Shown here piece by piece: positions 23,033 through 32,407 of a stretch of 64,000 nucleotides of DNA; the stretch's first letter is position 1; every line of letters begins with the position of its first letter. The stretch is from Flectonema sp. DT1601 (lineage: Eukaryota > Euglenozoa > Diplonemea > Diplonemida > Diplonemidae): positions 186,001-250,000 of the forward strand of contig OZ025823.1 in assembly GCA_964019425.1 (NCBI GenBank), read 5' to 3'. The position numbers were made by a program, and so were the translations under genes. The notes beneath the pieces were generated by a model that worked only from the letters and a program-made list of their open reading frames with translations, did no database searches and was not told where the DNA came from.

Positions 23033-23923
23033 CGTTTTTGTGTGTTTTTTGAGAATAAAAGGGAAACTGTGAAAACAAATAGAATCCATAAAAACGATAA
23101 CACCAAACAAAACTCTGGGACAGAAAGACAAGCTTGGAATTGTAATCGTTCTCATCTCCAGAATTACAAGTCGCTGTCTTTTGCAACTCCAACTAACCGT
23201 ACATATTCCCCTTTTGCGATGATGTGGAAAGAATGGCAATTTTATCAACAAGCTTAAAACAACACACCAAAAACTAGATCTCCACTAAAAAAGGGAGAAC
23301 AGATCATTTTAAAGAGAGGAGCACAATATGTCCATGAGAAGACACATCGGATTCAAGGAAGACTGTGACGTGACGGTCGCCTGAAAGGATTTCCGTACTC
23401 ACAGGGGATGACAAAACGTGCACACAAAACGGTTGTGTGTGTTTTGATGTGTGCAAAAGAATGCAACGAAACAATATAATTAAGTTAGTTGGAGGGTAGG
23501 AAGGCTGGCTGACACCGCGACAGGTCAGCAGTAGGTGCCCTCTGGATAAGTTTCAATTTTCATTTCGATTTGGGAAACAAAGCCAAGCGCAGCATTGCGG
23601 CAATGGCGAACATAATAAATAACAGAATGCAAGGTTTTCCCTGGAATGGGTGGGAAACCTTGCTGCACAAACACAATCAGTTGTTTCTTTTGTAAGAACT
23701 CACATAATCACCAAGTACCCTCATCATACGATTTCGGGTTCACTTGTCTACATTGATAAAAGCACTACTCGACGCGAAGGGGAGCAGTGTTCAATCAAAA
23801 TAATAATAATAATAATTAAAAAGAACAATATTAAAAAAAAAGGAATGCCACCAGTAGAGAAAAAGAGAACTGGAATGGCGAAAAATAAAGAAAACAACAA
23901 CAAAAAAGAGACTCTCGGATGCT

Positions 23924-24253
23924 CTAGATCTTCTTCATGATTATTGATTTGATCTGACCCTCGTTGTTCAGGCTGTAGGTCTGCTGAAGCTTTATGGAAA
24001 CCAGTCCCATCATCGCCTTCACTTTCATCGTACGACTGTACTTCTTACCGACCTCTTCTTCTACCCACGGTTTAACGTCCGAAAACTTGGTCGTGTCGTT
24101 GGCAAACTCCTTCTTCATTTTCATCTTGAAATCTGCTTTGTTCTTCGTCACCCATTCCGGGTTCTCGAAGAGGATGTCTTCAGTGCACAGTTCGCACATG
24201 CCGTTGACATCTTCACGTTCTTCGGCAGCGTCAAACTTCTTGATAACATCCAT
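23924..24253 (-). CDS. NTF2/SnoaL-like protein, subfamily A, copy 17
   Basis: Indistinguishable by eye from copy 16, including flanks. Confidence 0.85.
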   Translation of the reverse strand: MDVIKKFDAAEEREDVNGMCELCTEDILFENPEWVTKNKADFKMKMKKEFANDTTKFSDVKPWVEEEVGKKYSRTMKVKAMMGLVSIKLQQTYSLNNEGQIKSIIMKKI

Positions 24254-25144
24254 CGTTTTTGTGTGTTTTTTGAGAATAAAAGGGAAACTGTGAAAACAAA
24301 TAGAATCCATAAAAACGATAACACCAAACAAAACTCTGGGACAGAAAGACAAGCTTGGAATTGTAATCGTTCTCATCTCCAGAATTACAAGTCGCTGTCT
24401 TTTGCAACTCCAACTAACCGTACATATTCCCCTTTTGCGATGATGTGGAAAGAATGGCAATTTTATCAACAAGCTTAAAACAACACACCAAAAACTAGAT
24501 CTCCACTAAAAAAGGGAGAACAGATCATTTTAAAGAGAGGAGCACAATATGTCCATGAGAAGACACATCGGATTCAAGGAAGACTGTGACGTGACGGTCG
24601 CCTGAAAGGATTTCCGTACTCACAGGGGATGACAAAACGTGCACACAAAACGGTTGTGTGTGTTTTGATGTGTGCAAAAGAATGCAACGAAACAATATAA
24701 TTAAGTTAGTTGGAGGGTAGGAAGGCTGGCTGACACCGCGACAGGTCAGCAGTAGGTGCCCTCTGGATAAGTTTCAATTTTCATTTCGATTTGGGAAACA
24801 AAGCCAAGCGCAGCATTGCGGCAATGGCGAACATAATAAATAACAGAATGCAAGGTTTTCCCTGGAATGGGTGGGAAACCTTGCTGCACAAACACAATCA
24901 GTTGTTTCTTTTGTAAGAACTCACATAATCACCAAGTACCCTCATCATACGATTTCGGGTTCACTTGTCTACATTGATAAAAGCACTACTCGACGCGAAG
25001 GGGAGCAGTGTTCAATCAAAATAATAATAATAATAATTAAAAAGAACAATATTAAAAAAAAAGGAATGCCACCAGTAGAGAAAAAGAGAACTGGAATGGC
25101 GAAAAATAAAGAAAACAACAACAAAAAAGAGACTCTCGGATGCT

Positions 25145-25474
25145 CTAGATCTTCTTCATGATTATTGATTTGATCTGACCCTCGTTGTTCAGGCTGTAGG
25201 TCTGCTGAAGCTTTATGGAAACCAGTCCCATCATCGCCTTCACTTTCATCGTACGACTGTACTTCTTACCGACCTCTTCTTCTACCCACGGTTTAACGTC
25301 CGAAAACTTGGTCGTGTCGTTGGCAAACTCCTTCTTCATTTTCATCTTGAAATCTGCTTTGTTCTTCGTCACCCATTCCGGGTTCTCGAAGAGGATGTCT
25401 TCAGTGCACAGTTCGCACATGCCGTTGACATCTTCACGTTCTTCGGCAGCGTCAAACTTCTTGATAACATCCAT
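25145..25474 (-). CDS. NTF2/SnoaL-like protein, subfamily A, copy 18
   Basis: Indistinguishable by eye from copy 16, including flanks. Confidence 0.85.
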   Translation of the reverse strand: MDVIKKFDAAEEREDVNGMCELCTEDILFENPEWVTKNKADFKMKMKKEFANDTTKFSDVKPWVEEEVGKKYSRTMKVKAMMGLVSIKLQQTYSLNNEGQIKSIIMKKI

Positions 25475-26365
25475 CGTTTTTGTGTGTTTTTTGAGAATAA
25501 AAGGGAAACTGTGAAAACAAATAGAATCCATAAAAACGATAACACCAAACAAAACTCTGGGACAGAAAGACAAGCTTGGAATTGTAATCGTTCTCATCTC
25601 CAGAATTACAAGTCGCTGTCTTTTGCAACTCCAACTAACCGTACATATTCCCCTTTTGCGATGATGTGGAAAGAATGGCAATTTTATCAACAAGCTTAAA
25701 ACAACACACCAAAAACTAGATCTCCACTAAAAAAGGGAGAACAGATCATTTTAAAGAGAGGAGCACAATATGTCCATGAGAAGACACATCGGATTCAAGG
25801 AAGACTGTGACGTGACGGTCGCCTGAAAGGATTTCCGTACTCACAGGGGATGACAAAACGTGCACACAAAACGGTTGTGTGTGTTTTGATGTGTGCAAAA
25901 GAATGCAACGAAACAATATAATTAAGTTAGTTGGAGGGTAGGAAGGCTGGCTGACACCGCGACAGGTCAGCAGTAGGTGCCCTCTGGATAAGTTTCAATT
26001 TTCATTTCGATTTGGGAAACAAAGCCAAGCGCAGCATTGCGGCAATGGCGAACATAATAAATAACAGAATGCAAGGTTTTCCCTGGAATGGGTGGGAAAC
26101 CTTGCTGCACAAACACAATCAGTTGTTTCTTTTGTAAGAACTCACATAATCACCAAGTACCCTCATCATACGATTTCGGGTTCACTTGTCTACATTGATA
26201 AAAGCACTACTCGACGCGAAGGGGAGCAGTGTTCAATCAAAATAATAATAATAATAATTAAAAAGAACAATATTAAAAAAAAAGGAATGCCACCAGTAGA
26301 GAAAAAGAGAACTGGAATGGCGAAAAATAAAGAAAACAACAACAAAAAAGAGACTCTCGGATGCT

Positions 26366-26695
26366 CTAGATCTTCTTCATGATTATTGATTTGATCTGAC
26401 CCTCGTTGTTCAGGCTGTAGGTCTGCTGAAGCTTTATGGAAACCAGTCCCATCATCGCCTTCACTTTCATCGTACGACTGTACTTCTTACCGACCTCTTC
26501 TTCTACCCACGGTTTAACGTCCGAAAACTTGGTCGTGTCGTTGGCAAACTCCTTCTTCATTTTCATCTTGAAATCTGCTTTGTTCTTCGTCACCCATTCC
26601 GGGTTCTCGAAGAGGATGTCTTCAGTGCACAGTTCGCACATGCCGTTGACATCTTCACGTTCTTCGGCAGCGTCAAACTTCTTGATAACATCCAT
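26366..26695 (-). CDS. NTF2/SnoaL-like protein, subfamily A, copy 19
   Basis: Indistinguishable by eye from copy 16, including flanks. Confidence 0.85.
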   Translation of the reverse strand: MDVIKKFDAAEEREDVNGMCELCTEDILFENPEWVTKNKADFKMKMKKEFANDTTKFSDVKPWVEEEVGKKYSRTMKVKAMMGLVSIKLQQTYSLNNEGQIKSIIMKKI

Positions 26696-27586
26696 CGTTT
26701 TTGTGTGTTTTTTGAGAATAAAAGGGAAACTGTGAAAACAAATAGAATCCATAAAAACGATAACACCAAACAAAACTCTGGGACAGAAAGACAAGCTTGG
26801 AATTGTAATCGTTCTCATCTCCAGAATTACAAGTCGCTGTCTTTTGCAACTCCAACTAACCGTACATATTCCCCTTTTGCGATGATGTGGAAAGAATGGC
26901 AATTTTATCAACAAGCTTAAAACAACACACCAAAAACTAGATCTCCACTAAAAAAGGGAGAACAGATCATTTTAAAGAGAGGAGCACAATATGTCCATGA
27001 GAAGACACATCGGATTCAAGGAAGACTGTGACGTGACGGTCGCCTGAAAGGATTTCCGTACTCACAGGGGATGACAAAACGTGCACACAAAACGGTTGTG
27101 TGTGTTTTGATGTGTGCAAAAGAATGCAACGAAACAATATAATTAAGTTAGTTGGAGGGTAGGAAGGCTGGCTGACACCGCGACAGGTCAGCAGTAGGTG
27201 CCCTCTGGATAAGTTTCAATTTTCATTTCGATTTGGGAAACAAAGCCAAGCGCAGCATTGCGGCAATGGCGAACATAATAAATAACAGAATGCAAGGTTT
27301 TCCCTGGAATGGGTGGGAAACCTTGCTGCACAAACACAATCAGTTGTTTCTTTTGTAAGAACTCACATAATCACCAAGTACCCTCATCATACGATTTCGG
27401 GTTCACTTGTCTACATTGATAAAAGCACTACTCGACGCGAAGGGGAGCAGTGTTCAATCAAAATAATAATAATAATAATTAAAAAGAACAATATTAAAAA
27501 AAAAGGAATGCCACCAGTAGAGAAAAAGAGAACTGGAATGGCGAAAAATAAAGAAAACAACAACAAAAAAGAGACTCTCGGATGCT

Positions 27587-27916
27587 CTAGATCTTCTTCA
27601 TGATTATTGATTTGATCTGACCCTCGTTGTTCAGGCTGTAGGTCTGCTGAAGCTTTATGGAAACCAGTCCCATCATCGCCTTCACTTTCATCGTACGACT
27701 GTACTTCTTACCGACCTCTTCTTCTACCCACGGTTTAACGTCCGAAAACTTGGTCGTGTCGTTGGCAAACTCCTTCTTCATTTTCATCTTGAAATCTGCT
27801 TTGTTCTTCGTCACCCATTCCGGGTTCTCGAAGAGGATGTCTTCAGTGCACAGTTCGCACATGCCGTTGACATCTTCACGTTCTTCGGCAGCGTCAAACT
27901 TCTTGATAACATCCAT
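27587..27916 (-). CDS. NTF2/SnoaL-like protein, subfamily A, copy 20
   Basis: Last exact 1,221-bp monomer. The spacer on its right side switches to the 1,229-bp variant. Confidence 0.85.
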   Translation of the reverse strand: MDVIKKFDAAEEREDVNGMCELCTEDILFENPEWVTKNKADFKMKMKKEFANDTTKFSDVKPWVEEEVGKKYSRTMKVKAMMGLVSIKLQQTYSLNNEGQIKSIIMKKI

Positions 27917-28815
27917 CGTTTTTGTGTGTTTTTTGAGAATAAAAGGGAAACTGTGAAAACAAATAGAATCCATAAAAACGATAACACCAAACAAAACTCT
28001 GGGACAGAAAGACAAGCTTGGAATTGTAATCGTTCTCATCTCCAGAATTACAAGTCGCTGTCTTTTGCAACTCCAACTAACCGTACATATTCCCCTTTTG
28101 CGATGATGTGGAAAGAATGGCAATTTTATCAACAAGCTTAAAACAACACACCAAAAACTAGATCTCCACTAAAAAAGGGAGAACAGATCATTTTAAAGAG
28201 AGGAGCACAATATGTCCATGAGAAGACACATCGGATTCAAGGAAGACTGTGACGTGACGGTCGCCTGAAAGGATTTCCGTACTCACAGGGGATGACAAAA
28301 CGTGCACACAAAACGGTTGTGTGTGTTTTGATGTGTGCAAAAGAATGCAACGAAACAATATAATTAAGTTAGTTGGAGGGAAGGAAGGCTGGCTGACACC
28401 GCGACAGGTCAGCAGTAGGTGCCCTCTGGATAAGTTTCAATTTTCATTTCGATTTGGGAAACAAAGCCAAGCGCAGCATTGCGGCAATGGCGAACATAAT
28501 AAATAACAGAATGCAAGGTTTTCCCTGGAATGGGTGGGAAACCTTGCTGCACAAACACAATCAGTTGTTTCTTTTGTAAGAACTCACATAATCACCAAGT
28601 ACCCTCATCATACGATTTCGGGTTCACTTGTCTACATTGATAAAAGCACTACTCGACGCGAAGGAGACCAGTGTTCAATCATAATAATAATAATAATAAT
28701 TAAAAAGAACAATATTGAAAAAAAAGGAATGCCGCCAGTACAGAAAAAGAGAACTGGAATGGCGAAACACAATAAAATAAAGAAAACAACAACAAAAAAG
28801 AGACTCTCGGATGCT

Positions 28816-29145
28816 CTAGATCTTCTTCATGATTATTGATTTGATCTGACCCTCGTTGTTCAGACTGTAGGTCTGCTGAAGCTTTATGGAAACCAGTCCC
28901 ATCATCGCCTTCACTTTCATCGTACGACTGTACTTCTTACCGACCTCTTCTTCTACCCACGGTTTAACGTCCGAAAACTTGGTCGTGTCGTTGGCAAACT
29001 CCTTCTTCATTTTCATCTTGAAATCTGCTTTGTTCTTCGTCACCCATTCCGGGTTCTCGAAGAGGATGTCTTCAGTGCACAGTTCGCACATGCCGTTGAC
29101 ATCTTCACGTTCTTCGGCAGCGTCAAACTTCTTGATAACATCCAT
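28816..29145 (-). CDS. NTF2/SnoaL-like protein, subfamily A, copy 21
   Basis: Has the leader of the 1,221-bp monomers, but a 3' spacer variant (CACAATAAAATAAAG, CCAGTACAG) otherwise seen with copies 3 and 6. It is a mosaic unit. Confidence 0.85.
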   Translation of the reverse strand: MDVIKKFDAAEEREDVNGMCELCTEDILFENPEWVTKNKADFKMKMKKEFANDTTKFSDVKPWVEEEVGKKYSRTMKVKAMMGLVSIKLQQTYSLNNEGQIKSIIMKKI

Positions 29146-30044
29146 CGTTTTTGTGTGTTTTTTGAGAATAAAAGGGAAACTGTGAAAACAAATAGAATCC
29201 ATAAAAACGATAACACCAAACAAAACTCTGGGACAGAAAGACAAGCTTGGAATTGTAATCGTTCTCATCTCCAGAATTACAAGTCGCTGTCTTTTGCAAC
29301 TCCAACTAACCGTACATATTCCCCTTTTGCGATGATGTGGAAAGAATGGCAATTTTATCAACAAGCTTAAAACAACACACCAAAAACTAGATCTCCACTA
29401 AAAAAGGGAGAACAGATCATTTTAAAGAGAGGAGCACAATATGTCCATGAGAAGACACATCGGATTCAAGGAAGACTGTGACGTGACGGTCGCCTGAAAG
29501 GATTTCCGTACTCACAGGGGATGACAAAACGTGCACACAAAACGGTTGTGTGTGTTTTGATGTGTGCAAAAGAATGCAACGAAACAATATAATTAAGTTA
29601 GTTGGAGGGAAGGAAGGCTGGCTGACACCGCGACAGGTCAGCAGTAGGTGCCCTCTGGATAAGTTTCAATTTTCATTTCGATTTGGGAAACAAAGCCAAG
29701 CGCAGCATTGCGGCAATGGCGAACATAATAAATAACAGAATGCAAGGTTTTCCCTGGAATGGGTGGGAAACCTTGCTGCACAAACACAATCAGTTGTTTC
29801 TTTTGTAAGAACTCACATAATCACCAAGTACCCTCATCATACGATTTCGGGTTCACTTGTCTACATTGATAAAAGCACTACTCGACGCGAAGGAGACCAG
29901 TGTTCAATCATAATAATAATAATAATAATTAAAAAGAACAATATTGAAAAAAAAGGAATGCCGCCAGTACAGAAAAAGAGAACTGGAATGGCGAAACACA
30001 ATAAAATAAAGAAAACAACAACAAAAAAGAGACTCTCGGATGCT

Positions 30045-30374
30045 CTAGATCTTCTTCATGATTATTGATTTGATCTGACCCTCGTTGTTCAGACTGTAGG
30101 TCTGCTGAAGCTTTATGGAAACCAGTCCCATCATCGCCTTCACTTTCATCGTACGACTGTACTTCTTACCGACCTCTTCTTCTACCCACGGTTTAACGTC
30201 CGAAAACTTGGTCGTGTCGTTGGCAAACTCCTTCTTCATTTTCATCTTGAAATCTGCTTTGTTCTTCGTCACCCATTCCGGGTTCTCGAAGAGGATGTCT
30301 TCAGTGCACAGTTCGCACATGCCGTTGACATCTTCACGTTCTTCGGCAGCGTCAAACTTCTTGATAACATCCAT
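30045..30374 (-). CDS. NTF2/SnoaL-like protein, subfamily A, copy 22 (first transcribed)
   Basis: Gene and 3' spacer match copy 21, but the array 5' flank stops at the splice acceptor. Upstream of TTTATTCACAG the sequence is unique, and the leader reads TTTCCATTTATTCTC instead of TTTCCCTTTTATTCTC. This copy is therefore expressed from a different upstream context from all others. Confidence 0.85.
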   Translation of the reverse strand: MDVIKKFDAAEEREDVNGMCELCTEDILFENPEWVTKNKADFKMKMKKEFANDTTKFSDVKPWVEEEVGKKYSRTMKVKAMMGLVSIKLQQTYSLNNEGQIKSIIMKKI

Positions 30375-30417
30375 CGTTTTTGTGTGTTTTTTGAGAATAA
30401 ATGGAAACTGTGAATAA

Positions 30418-30679
30418 AAAGAAATAACACGGCTTGTCGCTTGTTGTATCTAATTTACTAATCACCTTTTGTTTCTTCTTCAGTTGAAGCATTTGAGTAA
30501 AGTTATGTACGATGTGTACTAACAACACATATCAGATAAGGAGATAAATAATTGATAATTCTGTTAGGATAATATTATCCCCGTAAATGAGTTGCTCATA
30601 GCCTGTAGTCGGTGTCAGCGAGAAAGATGGCCTCTATAGGGACACCCAAAAGAAAGTCCTCCGTTGCTTAGATTGTGGT
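30418..30679. other. unique sequence between the array and the small basic protein gene
   Basis: Contains the 3' flank of the basic-protein gene, a perfect 14-bp palindrome GGATAATATTATCC (30567-30580) and the unique upstream region of copy 22. No gene or tRNA seen. Confidence 0.5.
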
Positions 30680-31362
30680 CTACTCAGCACGCTTTGGTCT
30701 CTTCTTCCTTTTTTTAATTGGCTGCTTTCGCTTTGCACTGCTGCCCTTTGCGGTTCCGAATGATTTTTCTTCGCGAGTTTCTTTTTTGTCTATGGCTTCT
30801 CTGCCCATCGTGTATCGAACATTCTTCTTCTTCGCTGCAGTTGTATCTGTTGGAGCGGGGGCGCTGATGTCAATCTTTGCTCGTGGTGGATCGATATTAC
30901 CAAACTTTCGCTTTCCCTGAGCGTGACAATCAATCGGCATATCATCAGAAACTACTACTCGAATCTGTTTATTTGTTTGAAATAGTCAACGCAGACAACT
31001 ACTTGCAAAAATGAAGTAGCTGACGTCGGGGCGACGCTTCCTTCATTCGAAGTATGACGTCAAAACGAAATGCTGGAGGAGGAGTTACTAAGTACACAAA
31101 GTAGTTGTAAAAGTATCATAATACGCATTCCAACCACATAGGGATTGTGACCTACCTTGCACTAAAAACGGTGCCCTAATTTTGGCATCCTCTCATTTTT
31201 ATGACACGAAAAAATTACAACAATCACACATACATTATTATTCATCATTCCCGAAGCTCTCATCTTCTGGTGCGTAGCATCAACGTCTTCTCTTTCTTTT
31301 AATGCACGTTGTTGCATTACTTGACGTTCTTTCTCTTCTTCTTTTCTCTTCATGAATTTCAT
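30680..31362 (-). CDS. small basic protein, unknown function (three-exon model)
   Basis: Proposed exons are 31362-31234, 31189-31156 and about 30957-30680 (the third exon start is uncertain by a few bases), giving about 146 residues. Exon 1 encodes a charged helix (MKFMKRKEEEKERQ) and ends at GTATGT; exon 2 reads DAKIRAPFLVQ and ends at GTAGGT; exon 3 reads VVVSDDMPIDCHAQGKRKFG and closes with a Lys/Arg-rich tail (KRKQPIKKRKKRPKRAE). The charged helix plus basic tail suggests a nuclear or nucleolar protein, possibly RNA-associated; I do not recognise the family. The start follows CTACCAACAG. The last exon alone has an 86-codon frame from ATG at 30940, so a shorter protein is the alternative. 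Confidence 0.5.
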
Positions 31363-31466
31363 CGATCGAAGATTGGAAGAGACTTGACGAGTTAGCTGTT
31401 GGTAGTATTTTTATTTTTCTCAGAGTTGAGTAATTGACAAGTAGAAATATTAAACAAAAAATAGAT

Positions 31467-32171
31467 TCATACAACAACTGGCTGCACTGCAATACCACTG
31501 CAGTTGTAGGCGGAGAGTTCTCCATCTGCAGTTTGTTTGATTTCGAAGGAAATCTCAGCGCCGACTATTAAATTGAAAGTGCTGCTTTCGACTGGGATAG
31601 TTTTTGATTTCCAATTAATAGATCCCGACTTTCTAACACCAGACCACTGAGCAACGAGACCAGTCTTAAGTCCTTTGAGATTACCCGGGTCGTTGACAAG
31701 TGATCCAGCTGGAACAACAGCTTCACCTGTTACGTTTATAGCGTGCAGATCACCGTGTCCATCTCCTGAGAGACTAAATGTAACTTCCTCATCAACTACA
31801 AGTGATCCTTTGTCTGCGATATCATTTCTCATAACTGAGACGACTCCTTTTGCGTATTCAATTCTTCCCTTTCCAAGCAACTCATTCCACTGTACAACAA
31901 GACCTTCTAAGTTTGTTGTTTCAGCTTCTGCTCTTGCTGCTTCACGTGCTGCTACTTTCGCTGCTCCGGCATTGCCTTTTGTTGTAGCTCCAGTTCCTTT
32001 TATTGATATTGCTTGATTTCCTTCTCTTTTAAATTCAACTTCCAAACCAACAACTAAACTTCCTCCGCTGCATCCACTGCGAGTGGCCTGGAACTGATCC
32101 CCATCTTCAGCCTCAATAATTCCCTTCCCTGTGTGTTCATCCCATTTACGAACTCTTCCTATCTCTGACAT
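31467..32171 (-). CDS. triple cold-shock-domain-like protein
   Basis: A 234-residue protein with three repeats of a small beta-barrel: GRVRKWDEHTGKGIIEAEDG (about 5-60), GLVVQWNELLGKGRIEYAKG (about 90-150) and GLVAQWSGVRKSGSINWKSK (about 171-225). Each starts with G-x-V-x-x-W and a G-x-I segment, as in cold-shock domains that bind single-stranded nucleic acid. The aromatic RNP motifs are only partly kept, most weakly in repeat 3, where the usual Gly-Phe-Gly-Phe pattern is gone. An Ala-rich helical linker (about 62-85) separates repeats 1 and 2. An RNA-binding or RNA-chaperone role is probable. The ATG is 16 nt after TTTCATAG. The stop is TGA, relevant to the UGA in the peroxidase gene. Confidence 0.78.
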   Translation of the reverse strand: MSEIGRVRKWDEHTGKGIIEAEDGDQFQATRSGCSGGSLVVGLEVEFKREGNQAISIKGTGATTKGNAGAAKVAAREAARAEAETTNLEGLVVQWNELLGKGRIEYAKGVVSVMRNDIADKGSLVVDEEVTFSLSGDGHGDLHAINVTGEAVVPAGSLVNDPGNLKGLKTGLVAQWSGVRKSGSINWKSKTIPVESSTFNLIVGAEISFEIKQTADGELSAYNCSGIAVQPVVV

Positions 32172-32407
32172 GTCAGTCTAGTTACCTATGAAACAAATAT
32201 TTTAAAGCCAATAAAACACCACACAGACAATATAATAAATAAGGTAACATGTAAATGTTAATAGCAAGGCGGAATGGCACTTGAAAAAAACTGATTTTAT
32301 CGAACAACAGAATACAAACAGAATGAAGTCATAAAGTAGAGAAATACTAAAAAGCAGCCACGGCGACAGTCAGTAAACAATTAAGCAAACTGAAAGGCGG
32401 GTAATCG

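Larger units (their letters stand above)
21250..28370. repeat. homogenised run of 1,221-bp A monomers
   Basis: Genes at 21482, 22703, 23924, 25145, 26366 and 27587 are spaced exactly 1,221 bp apart and look identical, spacers included. This is the most recently homogenised part of the array, or an assembly duplication. The next two units (28816, 30045) are 1,229 bp and carry a different spacer variant. Confidence 0.92.
3868..30417 (-). repeat. 26.5-kb tandem gene array, 22 units of about 1.18-1.23 kb
   Basis: Each unit has a common 5' flank (about 200 bp), one 330-bp gene and a 3' spacer of about 0.65-0.7 kb. There are two unit classes. A units carry subfamily A genes and a spacer with a (TAA)n run and usually a hairpin; B units carry subfamily B genes and a diverged spacer. 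Homology starts at GAATTACAAGTCGCTG (3868) in a unit that lacks its gene, and stops on the right within a few bases of the splice acceptor of the last copy (about 30417). Stop-to-stop spacings from left to right are 1180, 1197, 1230, 1179, 1197, 1230, 1179, 1234, 1178, 1227, 1234, 1178, 1223, 1185, then 1221 five times, then 1229 twice. Confidence 0.95.

Noticed and set aside
4961-29364. N-terminal extensions of the array proteins (starting MELQKTATC or MLIKLPFFP)
   Set aside because: Single-base differences between copies put the upstream region in different frames while the 109-residue core never changes; a pyrimidine tract and TTTTCACAG precede the core ATG.
4357-30068. Plus-strand ORFs of about 60-150 codons repeated through the array (starting MGNLAAQTQ, METSPIIAF, MFFENKRE and others)
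   Set aside because: They are antisense to the array genes or lie in spacers, and their lengths and frames vary with microsatellite and indel differences between copies.
3430-30679. CRISPR array or bacterial-type repeat system
   Set aside because: The repeats are kilobase gene units in eukaryotic DNA with no short repeat/spacer structure.
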